From assembly GCA_946183715.1 (NCBI GenBank), contig CAMHDB010000047.1:1-10188 (forward strand): 10,188 bases of DNA, read 5' to 3'. A model generated the notes under the pieces. The model saw only the letters and a list, made by a program, of their open reading frames with translations. It had not been told where the DNA came from and searched no databases. A program made the translations under genes and the position numbers. Positions 1 through 6,312 of this stretch are shown piece by piece. Position 1 is the stretch's first letter, and the number at the start of each line of letters is the position of its first letter. The stretch is from an uncultured Oscillibacter sp. Lineage in GTDB: Bacteria; Bacillota; Clostridia; Oscillospirales; Oscillospiraceae.

Positions 1-541
1 CGTCGTCGAGAAGCTGATTCCGGGTGTAGACCTTGTTCGGCGTGGACGCCAGATGGTACAGCAGTTCGAGTTCCTTGGGCGGGGTGTCGATTTTCCTGCC
101 GTCGACAATCAGCTCGTAGGCGTCGAGGTCGATTTTGAGCTTGTCGTAGGTGATAGTTTTACTGGTATCGTTGGGGATTTCGGAGCGGCGGAGCACGGCG
201 TTAATCCGCGCAATGAGTTCTTTCATCTCGAAGGGCTTGACGACGTAATCATCCGCGCCCATTTCGAGGCCGTGAATCCGGTCGAACAGTTCGCTTTTCG
301 CGGTGAGCATGATAATCGGTACTCTGGAAGTCTCCCGGATTCGCGCGCAGACGGCCCAGCCGTCTATGACGGGGAGCATGATGTCAAGGACAATCAAATC
401 CGGGGTCTTCTTGCGGAACTCCTCGATAGCCCGCGCGCCGTCGGACGCCAGACGCACGTCGAAGCCGTCCTTTGCGAGATACATGTAGATGAGGTTGGAG
501 ATGTTGTAATCGTCCTCCACTACCAGAATGTCGCGCCCCAT
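1..541 (-). CDS. OmpR/PhoB-family DNA-binding response regulator (C-terminus off the left edge)
   Basis: Cytosolic transcription factor of a two-component system, read from the reverse strand starting MGRDILVVEDDYNI. The receiver domain covers about residues 1-118. It shows the acidic pair D10/D11, phospho-acceptor D53 in LIVLDIMLP, T80 in IIMLTAK and K102 in VVKPF. The winged-helix DNA-binding domain begins near residue 126, and its TPPKELELL and YTRNQLLDD segments match the OmpR/PhoB subfamily. Only 180 residues lie in the window; such proteins are usually 220-235 aa, so about 45-50 residues are missing. The start is the ATG at 539-541, with a GGAGG Shine-Dalgarno (550-554) 8 nt upstream. 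Its partner kinase is not visible; in this family it is commonly the next gene, which would lie beyond position 1. The signal sensed cannot be told. The two exported-protein genes upstream on the same strand may be functionally linked, but the regulator has its own promoter. Confidence 0.93.
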   Translation of the reverse strand, partial: MGRDILVVEDDYNISNLIYMYLAKDGFDVRLASDGARAIEEFRKKTPDLIVLDIMLPVIDGWAVCARIRETSRVPIIMLTAKSELFDRIHGLEMGADDYVVKPFEMKELIARINAVLRRSEIPNDTSKTITYDKLKIDLDAYELIVDGRKIDTPPKELELLYHLASTPNKVYTRNQLLDD

Positions 542-549
542 GAGTTGCG

Positions 550-584
550 CCTCCTCTGTCGGTATTTGAAACGGAATTATAGCA
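550..584 (-). promoter_or_regulatory. Extended -10 promoter and ribosome binding site for the response regulator
   Basis: On the reverse strand a perfect TATAAT (576-581) is preceded by TGC (582-584), forming an extended -10 element TGnTATAAT. No good -35 hexamer lies 16-18 nt upstream, as is common for extended -10 promoters. The GGAGG at 550-554 sits 8 nt before the ATG. The leader would be about 28 nt. This suggests the response regulator can be transcribed independently of the gene upstream, which ends at 632. Confidence 0.6.
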
Positions 585-631
585 CCCCCGGAACGCAATT
601 TGTTGAATATTCTGTAAATCCTGCAAAATTT

Positions 632-2179
632 TCAGGCGGGAGCGGTTTCCGTCCACGGGTGGAAGGCGTCGCGGACTTCCAGCGCGTCGGAAATAAAGGT
701 GTTCAGGGCGGAACGGTTGACAGTCCCGCCCAGCCAGACCGAGAGCGTTTCCGGCTGCCCCGAGACCGCGTTCAGGAGTTCGGCGGCCTGCCGGGACGTG
801 CGGAGGGGGGATTCCGTGCGGTCGAGCGTGGGACGCAGACAGAGAAATCCGGCGTTTTGTACGGCGCGGAGTAACTCTTCCCCGCCGCCGTCGACGAATA
901 CGAGGCGCGTCTTCTCCATCGTCGTGCGCCGCAGGAGCAGGTTACAGGCCTCCAAGCGTTCGAGTACGGACGCGGCGTCTCCGGCGGGGATGTACAGCCC
1001 GATACGGTGTCCGGTCGCGGCGATTCTCCGCAGTAAGTCGCCCTGTCCGGACAGAAAGTCCTCGTCGCAAAAGACGGTGGCGCGGATTTCGTAGCGGTCG
1101 AGGGCGTCGAGCAGGGAGGAGGTGACGCCGTTGCCGCGCAGACAAAGGTAAATCCGTTGTCCGCCGATATCCGGCTCCGGTTCGGGTTCGACGCTGACGG
1201 GTTCGGGTTCCGCGACAGGCCCCGACGGCGCGGAACTCGTCGCCGAGTTCGCCGTGGAAGGCGTGTAGGGCGTCGTAGATTTTGACGGAGACGAGGTGGA
1301 AGGCGTCGAAGGCCTCGACGTGGACGAGGTGGAAGGCGTCGAAGGCCTCGACGTGGACGAGGTGGAGGGCGTCGAGGGTCTCGACGTGGACGAGGTGGAG
1401 GGCGTCGCGGGTTTTGACGTAGACGGCGCGGTGGGCGTTACAGGTTTCGACTTTGACGGCGTGTAGGGCGTCACAGGTTTTGACGTGGACGAGGTGGAAG
1501 GCGTCGAGGGTTTCGACGTAGACGGCGTGGAAGGCGGCGTTTCGGGGGGCGCGGATTCCGGAACGGTTTCCGGTTCTTCCGTCAATTCCGCGACAGCTTC
1601 CAGTTCCTCTACGGGCACGGGTTCCGGTTCTGGAAGCGGTTCCGGCTCCATCGCCCTGACATATTCTTGGTAGGCCGTGTTCAATTGGAATGTCGCCGCT
1701 TTCGCGAATGCCCGCTCCGGCATGGTGAAGGAAGCGCTCCTCAGCCAGACGAGTTTCCCGTGTTCGACATCCGTCGTGGAGTACAGCAGATTGAAGTAGC
1801 GCGCGACCACCGACGCCGGGACATAGCCGTTTTCGCCGTCCCAGACCATGCCGGGGGCGTAGGTATTCTCCGCGGAGTCCTGCGCGTAGGGGTAGCCCCG
1901 GCGGAATAAGAGCGACTGTTCCCCGCGATAGAGCAGAACGGCGTCGCCGATTGCCGCCCGCGAAATGCCCAGCGTGTCGCGTACATTCCCCGTGAACACG
2001 TCGCCGGAGATGTAGAGATAGCCGTCATGCCAGAAGGGCATGGTTTCCTCGGTGAGCGGGAGTACCATATTTTCCACGGCGACGAAGTAAATACCGTCCG
2101 GCGCGGCGTCGGCGCGGGCCAGTCCGAACGCGAACAGGGCGCACAACAGCGCCGCCGCGATTCTGTGCCGTCGGGACAT
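632..2179 (-). CDS. Exported protein: copper-amine-oxidase-like N-terminal domain, S/T/P repeat linker, degenerate polysaccharide-deacetylase-like domain
   Basis: Predicted secreted or surface protein of 515 aa. Residues 1-25 form a signal peptide (RRHR, hydrophobic core, likely cleavage after ADA). Residues about 30-150 resemble the copper-amine-oxidase N-terminal (PF07833-like) fold: MVLPLTEETMPFW, DGYLYISGDVF, then ENGYVPASVVARYFN. Residues about 177-340 are low complexity: Glu-Pro-rich flanks around a Ser/Thr/Pro linker (about 207-320) built from 11-residue repeats. Residues about 341-500 resemble a NodB-type deacetylase (IYLCLRGNGV, LLDALDRYEIRATVF, LLRRIAATGHRIGLYI). However, the metal-binding TFDDG motif and the HxxxH motif are absent, so hydrolytic activity is unlikely; a binding or scaffold role in the envelope is an inference. 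The start is ATG 2177-2179, with AAAGGAG (2186-2192) 6 nt upstream. It lies about 50 nt downstream of the DUF4127 gene on the same strand and is probably co-transcribed with it. Confidence 0.82.
   Translation of the reverse strand: MSRRHRIAAALLCALFAFGLARADAAPDGIYFVAVENMVLPLTEETMPFWHDGYLYISGDVFTGNVRDTLGISRAAIGDAVLLYRGEQSLLFRRGYPYAQDSAENTYAPGMVWDGENGYVPASVVARYFNLLYSTTDVEHGKLVWLRSASFTMPERAFAKAATFQLNTAYQEYVRAMEPEPLPEPEPVPVEELEAVAELTEEPETVPESAPPETPPSTPSTSKPSTPSTSSTSKPVTPYTPSKSKPVTPTAPSTSKPATPSTSSTSRPSTPSTSSTSRPSTPSTSSTSRPSTPSTSSPSKSTTPYTPSTANSATSSAPSGPVAEPEPVSVEPEPEPDIGGQRIYLCLRGNGVTSSLLDALDRYEIRATVFCDEDFLSGQGDLLRRIAATGHRIGLYIPAGDAASVLERLEACNLLLRRTTMEKTRLVFVDGGGEELLRAVQNAGFLCLRPTLDRTESPLRTSRQAAELLNAVSGQPETLSVWLGGTVNRSALNTFISDALEVRDAFHPWTETAPA
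1257..1553 (-). repeat. In-frame 33-bp tandem repeat encoding an 11-residue Ser/Thr/Pro unit
   Basis: A 33-bp unit is repeated within the exported-protein gene. Copies at 1290-1322 and 1323-1355 are identical. Those at 1356-1388 and 1389-1421 are diverged, and another good copy lies at 1488-1520 after a degenerate stretch. The unit encodes variants of STSSTSRPSTP, giving an extended flexible linker like those of wall-spanning or O-glycosylated surface proteins. The length is a multiple of three, so gain or loss of units keeps the frame. The adjacent identical copies suggest recent duplication and possible length variation between strains. Confidence 0.9.
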
Positions 2180-2203
2180 GAAGCGCTCCTTTCTGTGATT
2201 CCG

Positions 2204-2224
2204 CCTCCCCGCCGTGCGGGGAGG
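2204..2224. repeat. Intergenic palindromic hairpin, copy 1
   Basis: A perfect 9-bp inverted repeat lies between the DUF4127 stop and the start of the next gene: CCTCCCCGC (2204-2212), loop CGT, GCGGGGAGG (2216-2224). No T-run follows on the minus strand, so it is not a standard intrinsic terminator. It could be a partial attenuator or an mRNA-stabilising hairpin. Its reverse-strand form closely matches the hairpin at 5745-5766, including the ACG loop, so it appears to be a dispersed repeat element. Confidence 0.7.
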
Positions 2225-2229
2225 GGCGT

Positions 2230-3999
2230 TTATTCGTCCAGCGTGGCGTCAATCGTGAACGTCAGCTCAAAGGTACGGTTCCACGGGAAGCGGTAGTCAC
2301 GGATGGAGACTGCACGGATTTTCCGTGTTTCCCACGGCGAGAGGCCGCGGAGCAGTTCCGTATTCCGCAGGTTGTCGCAGACCTTCCGGCACTCCGGCGC
2401 GAACAGTTCCGCGAGTTTCCGTTCTATCCGCGTCAGGTAGGGCGTAGTCGGCGGAATGTTCCCGGTGTCGACATTCAGCGATTTCAGATAGGCGTTGAGG
2501 GGTTCGCGGGTGTGCAGGATGTACTCCGTCAGCGCCATGGAGTTCGCCATCTGCCGGACTTGCGCGGCGTCGGCGGCGGGACTGTCGTCGGGGGCACAGC
2601 GCAAGTAGAGGTAGCGCGAGAAGCCCATCGCGAACGCCGCCCCGGTGACGTTGGCTTGGTCGTACTTCCCCGCGTAGGCGACCAGTCCCGCAAACGAGAT
2701 TCTCTTTAGTAGCGCCTGTTCGAGCGCGTCGCCGTAGGCGTTGTTGCTGGCCTCGTTCAGGACTGTCGGAATGTGCAGCGCCAGATTCCGTTCCAGCGCG
2801 GAGACCAATTCCTCTATATACTCCCCGGACTTTGCGGGGTCTTCCGGGGCCGTCATGACTAGGAATTGTAACTCGGCGTCCTTTTCGGGGACTTCCTCGG
2901 CCCGGAAGAAATCGAGGTGGAGCCGCACGACTTCCTGCAATGTATAGAGGTCAAATTCCGACGAGTGCTTTTCCTCGGTGCCGCCGACGTAGCGCACCGA
3001 CGCCCGGACATGGTAGTCATACGTCTCCTGCGCGATTCGCCCCACGAACAGCCGCGCCAGACTGTCAAGCCCCGCCATGACCGCGATTCCCGACGAAACG
3101 TCCTCCCCGATACGCCAGCGGAGGTAGCGCAACTCGTTGTACTGGATGTTGTCGCGGTTGGAGGAATCGTCGACGCCGATAAACAACTGTACGTTGTCGA
3201 AGGGCTGGATTGCTGACAGTACCTCGTCGGTGAGCGTGAGCTTGCGCCGCCGCACTCCCAGATACGTTTCCAGCAATTCCGGGGAGATGGCGTCGCGGAA
3301 GCGCGTATTTTGGAGCGCGTCCTCGGCGGGAGTATGCCTGTCGGCGGCGTAGGGGTAGAGGGAAAAGACGTGTTGCAAAGTGAGCTCGCGGTCGGGGAGC
3401 GTCGGACGCGGAACCATGCCGTACTCGCGGAGAGCGTAGTATTCGTTTTCCCCGATTCCCTCGTAGCCGACCGTGGGCGACAGCCGCGCGAGGCTGTCGT
3501 ACAAGTACAGGTGGTTCTTGGGGTCTTTGGCCAGCGGGAGCACGTACTTCCGGAAGGCGTCGAGTTCGCCCATGGAGGCGCGGCCCGAAAACGACAGCGG
3601 CCACGTCTCCCGTACAGAGCGGGAGTTGACCAGACCGCCGGAAAAGAGCTGGTCGAGGGAGAGTACGAACGTATGACACCCGGCGCGGCCCATGTCGCGC
3701 ACCCACTCAAAGAGGGCTTCCCGGTTGCCGTAGGGCGTGCCGTTCTCGTTACGGGGCTGACCGTCGAGGGCAGTCCGGAACCAGTCGCGGGGCGGCGTGA
3801 CGACTTCCCACCCCGACGCCTCCGCCAGATACGTCACATCCTCCAAGTTGTCAATACGGTCGTCGAGCGGGACGTAGGCAATGACCCGCGAGAAGTCCGG
3901 CGCGTTTCGGCGCTGTAACAGTTCGAGGGCAATCAGAACCAAAAGGAGCGCAATCACGCCCACAAGAAACGGGCGCACCAGTTTTTTTCCATGCCGCAT
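2230..3999 (-). CDS. DUF4127 family protein, membrane-anchored
   Basis: Protein of 589 aa whose biochemical role is unknown. Basic residues MRHGKKLVRP precede one hydrophobic segment (about residues 10-28), which predicts an N-terminal membrane anchor with the remainder outside the cytoplasm. DUF4127-type segments follow: VIAYVPLDDR, GWEVVTPPRDW, FVLSLDQLFSGGLVNSR, LYLYDSLARLSPT and LFIGVDDSSNRD. A C-terminal VAYAGKYDQANVTGAAFAMG stretch corresponds to the family's late conserved block. The length is in the usual range for the family (about 500 or more residues). The start is ATG 3997-3999, because AAGGAG (4008-4013) lies 8 nt upstream. The in-frame GTG at 4006-4008 overlaps that site and cannot be the start. 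It is the first gene behind the minus-strand promoter at 4032-4060. The deacetylase-like gene follows 50 nt downstream, which hints at a shared envelope or glycan-related task (inference). Confidence 0.88.
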   Translation of the reverse strand: MRHGKKLVRPFLVGVIALLLVLIALELLQRRNAPDFSRVIAYVPLDDRIDNLEDVTYLAEASGWEVVTPPRDWFRTALDGQPRNENGTPYGNREALFEWVRDMGRAGCHTFVLSLDQLFSGGLVNSRSVRETWPLSFSGRASMGELDAFRKYVLPLAKDPKNHLYLYDSLARLSPTVGYEGIGENEYYALREYGMVPRPTLPDRELTLQHVFSLYPYAADRHTPAEDALQNTRFRDAISPELLETYLGVRRRKLTLTDEVLSAIQPFDNVQLFIGVDDSSNRDNIQYNELRYLRWRIGEDVSSGIAVMAGLDSLARLFVGRIAQETYDYHVRASVRYVGGTEEKHSSEFDLYTLQEVVRLHLDFFRAEEVPEKDAELQFLVMTAPEDPAKSGEYIEELVSALERNLALHIPTVLNEASNNAYGDALEQALLKRISFAGLVAYAGKYDQANVTGAAFAMGFSRYLYLRCAPDDSPAADAAQVRQMANSMALTEYILHTREPLNAYLKSLNVDTGNIPPTTPYLTRIERKLAELFAPECRKVCDNLRNTELLRGLSPWETRKIRAVSIRDYRFPWNRTFELTFTIDATLDE

Positions 4000-4031
4000 G
4001 AATCGCACTCCTTCCGCTTCGTTCGACGCCT

Positions 4032-4060
4032 ATTTTACAAAAGACGGCGCGAGTTGTCAA
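4032..4060 (-). promoter_or_regulatory. Sigma-A-type promoter for the DUF4127 operon
   Basis: On the reverse strand TTGACA (4055-4060) and TAAAAT (4032-4037) are separated by 17 nt. This is a consensus -35 and a one-mismatch -10. Transcription would start near 4025, leaving a leader of about 25 nt before the ATG at 3999. It faces away from the ArsR-gene promoter; the two -35 boxes are 28 nt apart. Confidence 0.8.
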
Positions 4061-4088
4061 TACGCCGAAAAGTTTCGGGCCTTTGGCA

Positions 4089-4118
4089 TTGACAAAACGT
4101 CGAACGGGCGGCTATAAT
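4089..4118 (+). promoter_or_regulatory. Sigma-A-type promoter for the ArsR-PAP2-glycosylase operon
   Basis: Consensus TTGACA (4089-4094) and consensus TATAAT (4113-4118) with an 18-nt spacer. Transcription would start near 4125, giving a leader of about 29 nt with GGGGAGG just before the ATG at 4154. ArsR-family repressors usually bind imperfect palindromes over their own promoter, but I see no clear long inverted repeat here, so autoregulation is only inferred. Confidence 0.82.
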
Positions 4119-4153
4119 GGGCCTGTCAGAGAACATTTTCACGGGGAGGAACT

Positions 4154-4564
4154 ATGGAAAGAGAGTACGAGACCGGGCGGAGGGCCGTCCGCTACAGGCC
4201 CAAGGACGACCCCTACAACGTGGAACGCTGTGACACGACCTGTCCGCACGAGGACATTATCGCGCGCGTCAGGGCCGAACTGCCCGACGAGGATACTTTG
4301 TACGATTTGACGGAGCTGTTCCGCATTTTCGGGGACTCCACGAGGGTTCGCATACTCTACCTGCTGTTCGCCTCGGAAATGTGCGTGTGTGACATGGCGG
4401 CCCTGCTGGGCCTGACGCAGTCGGCGGTTTCGCACCAGTTGCGGGCGCTGAAAAATGTGCGCCTCGTGAAGTCGCGCCGGGAGGGGAAGACCGTGTTCTA
4501 TTCGCTCGCCGACGACCATGTGAAAGTCATCATCAATCAGGGGTTGGAACATGTCCGGGAGTGA
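4154..4564 (+). CDS. ArsR/SmtB-family metal-sensing transcriptional repressor, CadC-like
   Basis: Cytosolic 136-aa winged-helix regulator that in this family releases DNA when it binds metal. Core features are GDSTRVRILYLL (about 60-71), the recognition helix region LTQSAVSHQLRAL (87-99) and the beta-wing SRREGKTVFYSL (107-118). Both known metal sites are present. C77 and C79 in MCVCD, with N-terminal C26 and C30 (CxxxC), match the Cys4 site of CadC, which binds Cd, Pb or Bi. D120, H122, H133 and E136 match the DxHx10HxxE alpha5 site of SmtB/CadC, which binds Zn. The start is ATG 4154 behind GGGGAGG, with a short 4-nt gap. It is the first gene of an operon with a PAP2 phosphatase (34 nt downstream) and a uracil-DNA glycosylase. 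No efflux ATPase or other usual target lies in the window, so the regulon must be elsewhere or atypical. Confidence 0.93.
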   Translation: MEREYETGRRAVRYRPKDDPYNVERCDTTCPHEDIIARVRAELPDEDTLYDLTELFRIFGDSTRVRILYLLFASEMCVCDMAALLGLTQSAVSHQLRALKNVRLVKSRREGKTVFYSLADDHVKVIINQGLEHVRE

Positions 4565-4598
4565 GCGCCGCCGCGCTTCCGGGAAGGGAGGGACGTTT

Positions 4599-5123
4599 AT
4601 GAGCGTTTTCGCGACGATTGACGGGAACCTGTTACTATGGATACAGAAACACGCGCGCTTTCACGCGTGGGATTTTTTCTGGATAGCGGTCACTTCTCTG
4701 GGGAACGCGGGTATTGTGTGGCTGTTGCTGTCGGCGGCGCTACTCTGCCAGCGCCGCACCCGCGAGGCCGGAGAGGCCGCGCTGCTGTCGATGGGGCTTT
4801 GCTTCTTATTATGTAACCTGCTGTTAAAGAATCTCGTGGCGCGCACGCGCCCCTACGAAGTCATTCCGGAGCTGACGACCCTGATTCCCCACCCGACCGA
4901 CTACTCGTTCCCGTCCGGACACACTTCCGCCTCGTTCGCCTGCGCGCTGGTTCTGTTCGGCATGCTCCCGAAAAAGTACGGCGTGCCGATTCTCTGCCTT
5001 GCCGCGCTGATTGCGCTCTCGCGGCTGTACGTAGGCGTACACTACCCCACGGACGTACTCGGCGGCATGCTCGTCGCGGTGGTCGTGAGTACGTTCGTAC
5101 TGTGGATATGGAACCGGAGGTAG
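4599..5123 (+). CDS. PAP2-family membrane phosphatase (lipid or undecaprenyl pyrophosphate phosphatase)
   Basis: Integral membrane phosphatase of 174 aa. All three PAP2 motifs are intact: K77-x6-R84-P85 (KNLVARTRP), P105-S-G-H108 (FPSGHTSASF), and S141-R-x5-H148-x3-D152 (SRLYVGVHYPTD). Hydrophobic segments at about 23-50, 61-77, 109-123, 128-141 and 153-171 fit the usual multi-helix fold, with the active site facing outward. Members of this size dephosphorylate phosphatidylglycerol phosphate, phosphatidate or undecaprenyl pyrophosphate (BcrC-like); the substrate cannot be told from sequence. The start is ATG 4599, preceded by AGGGAGG with 7 nt spacing. An in-frame ATG at 4551 overlaps the ArsR gene, lacks a good ribosome site and adds a polar tail, so it was not chosen. 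It is the middle gene of a three-gene operon and its stop is 2 nt before the next start. Confidence 0.92.
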   Translation: MSVFATIDGNLLLWIQKHARFHAWDFFWIAVTSLGNAGIVWLLLSAALLCQRRTREAGEAALLSMGLCFLLCNLLLKNLVARTRPYEVIPELTTLIPHPTDYSFPSGHTSASFACALVLFGMLPKKYGVPILCLAALIALSRLYVGVHYPTDVLGGMLVAVVVSTFVLWIWNRR

Positions 5124-5125
5124 CC

Positions 5126-5707
5126 ATGCCGGACACTTGGGAAACGCTGGAAAGGGAGTGCAACGGCTGTCGGGCGTGTCCGCTGGGGGCCGGGCGACAA
5201 CATCTTGTGTTCGGCGACGGCTCCCGGACGGCGGAAATCATGCTCATCGGAGAGGGCCCCGGACAGCGCGAGGACGAACAGGGCCTCCCGTTCGTCGGCC
5301 CCGCCGGGCAACTGCTCAATGATATGATGGAGATTATCGGCCTCGACCGGAGTAAAGTCTACATCGCGAACATCGTCAAGTGCCGCCCGCCGGGGAACCG
5401 CGACCCGCTGAATACGGAGCGCGACGCGTGCCTGCCGTGGCTACGGCGCCAAACGGCGCTGTTGCGCCCGAAAATGATAGTCTGTCTGGGGCGGATTGCG
5501 GCACAGGCGGTTATCAAGCCCGAGTTCCGAATCACGAAGGAGCACGGGCACTGGTTCCGGAAAGCCGGGGTATGGCTTACGGCGATTTACCACCCGTCGG
5601 CGCTGTTGCGCGACGTGTACAAGCGCCCGGAGACGTTCGTCGACCTCAAAGCGATACAGGCCAAGGCGCGCGAAATCTGTACGCGTATCGAACTTTCGAC
5701 GCCCTGA
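5126..5707 (+). CDS. Family 4 uracil-DNA glycosylase ([4Fe-4S])
   Basis: DNA repair enzyme of 193 aa that removes uracil produced by cytosine deamination and starts base-excision repair. The [4Fe-4S] ligands fit C15 and C18 (CRAC) with C86 and C102 (KC-x15-C), the family 4 pattern; C12 is an extra cysteine. Motif A is LIGEGPGQREDEQGLPFVG (40-58), and motif B is YHPSALLR with H156. The length is typical (about 190-220 aa). The start is ATG 5126, with GGAGG (5116-5120) 5 nt upstream inside the end of the PAP2 gene. An upstream in-frame GTG at 5102 would overlap that gene and has no ribosome site. The tight spacing shows co-transcription, and probably coupled translation, with the PAP2 gene. It is the last gene of the ArsR operon. 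Confidence 0.95.
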   Translation: MPDTWETLERECNGCRACPLGAGRQHLVFGDGSRTAEIMLIGEGPGQREDEQGLPFVGPAGQLLNDMMEIIGLDRSKVYIANIVKCRPPGNRDPLNTERDACLPWLRRQTALLRPKMIVCLGRIAAQAVIKPEFRITKEHGHWFRKAGVWLTAIYHPSALLRDVYKRPETFVDLKAIQAKAREICTRIELSTP

Positions 5708-5744
5708 AAGTGTTGACACGGGGAGCTTTTTACCGGGTTCTCTG

Positions 5745-5766
5745 CCTCTCCCGCACGGCGGAGAGG
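5745..5766. repeat. Intergenic palindromic hairpin, copy 2
   Basis: Arms CCTCTCCCGC (5745-5754) and GCGGAGAGG (5758-5766) enclose an ACG loop, with one unpaired C. The element lies 37 nt after the glycosylase stop with no T-run after it, so it is not a canonical terminator. Its sequence and loop match the reverse-strand form of the hairpin at 2204-2224, and both continue into GGCG-type sequence. It ends about 16 nt before a possible insertion-sequence end. Confidence 0.65.
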
Positions 5767-5782
5767 GGCGCGCCGTGAAAAA

Positions 5783-5800
5783 GGCGCTGTCTCAAAACAG
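5783..5800 (-). mobile_element. Possible terminal inverted repeat (3' end) of the IS1182-like remnant
   Basis: GGCGCTGTCTCAAAACAG resembles the GGC-CTGTCTC type of end seen on many transposase-bearing elements. It lies at the expected place, downstream of the transposase remnant and its terminator when read on the minus strand. No matching inverted copy was found on the other side, so the element looks truncated and no target duplication can be defined. This rests on resemblance only. Confidence 0.35.
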
Positions 5801-5864
5801 GAGGATATTGGAAATTTTCTGATATTTCCTGTCCGTTGATGGGAAAGCGCTGGAAGTTTCTCAT

Positions 5865-5911
5865 AAAAAGCGTAAAACTACCGGAGGGGCGGAAAAGCCT
5901 CTCTGGTAGTT
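5865..5911 (-). terminator. Rho-independent terminator downstream of the transposase remnant
   Basis: A 14-bp stem is formed by AACTACCGGAGGGG (5876-5889) and CCTCTCTGGTAGTT (5898-5911), including two wobble positions, around an 8-nt loop. Read on the minus strand, the stem is followed by TTACGCTTTTT, which fits an intrinsic terminator for the transposase gene that once ended at 5953. Read on the plus strand, it is followed only by a weak T-rich stretch. Confidence 0.6.
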
Positions 5912-5952
5912 AGTTCTATTTGGGCTTTCGGACGGGAATTACGCGCTGTCCT

Positions 5953-6210
5953 CTAAAAAACAGCCGGACTGGGTTCCACGCGTCCCGTACTCATCTTGTG
6001 GAACAATTTCAGGATATCGCGGGCTATGGCCATGCGCGTCCATTCCGCTTCGACTTTGACGTTGCCGCGCAGAAGGAAACGCATGTCTTTTTTGACCATA
6101 GCGAACGTTCCTTCCGCCTGAATCGAGCGGTTGGCGCGGTCGGCATAACTTTTTTGCAGGGGGGCCAAAATATGGAATCCACGGAGAGGAACTGTGGAGA
6201 ATCGGCAAAA
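5953..6210 (-). pseudogene. IS1182-family transposase, C-terminal remnant
   Basis: The reverse-strand frame contains ADRANRSIQAEGTFAMVKK followed by DMRFLLRGNVKVEAEW and IARDILKLFHKMSTGR. This is the signature C-terminal block of IS1182-type DDE transposases (RSIQ-EG-F-, the FRRFL-RG-region, then a helix ending in KLHNK). The usual GFRRFLLRG segment is shortened to RFLLRG. An in-frame stop at 6211-6213 cuts the frame, and the upstream catalytic domain, normally several hundred residues, is absent. It stops at 5953-5955 and a terminator follows. It is a dead fragment pointing away from the kinase operon. The segment at about 6220-6328 may hold more decayed coding sequence in another frame, but I could not confirm this. 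Confidence 0.8.
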
Positions 6211-6312
6211 TCACGCCGAAAATTGAATCCCAGCATGGCTCTTTCTCATACTGTTTCCAGACCTTTTCGGAAAATCCCGCAACAAAGTGATGTCGGCCAC
6301 TCGAAACGGTTC

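Noticed and set aside
614..640. Short inverted repeat CCTG...CAGG around an A/T run at the end of the exported-protein gene as a terminator
   Set aside because: The stem is only 4 bp of GC around an AAAATTTT core with no following T-run, too weak to call.
53..874. Plus-strand open frame of 273 codons at the left end
   Set aside because: It is antisense to the response regulator and the end of the exported-protein gene, has no recognisable domain and crosses the regulator's promoter.
1290..1520. Regular 33-bp repeats as a CRISPR array
   Set aside because: The repeats are contiguous without spacers, lie in frame inside a gene and encode a Ser/Thr/Pro linker.
4000..4008. GTG start of the DUF4127 gene at 4008
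   Set aside because: The codon overlaps the AAGGAG Shine-Dalgarno sequence, which is correctly spaced for the ATG at 3999.
5708..5744. TTGACA at 5713 as a promoter after the glycosylase gene
   Set aside because: No acceptable -10 hexamer lies at the right distance and no gene follows on that strand until 6415, which has its own promoter.
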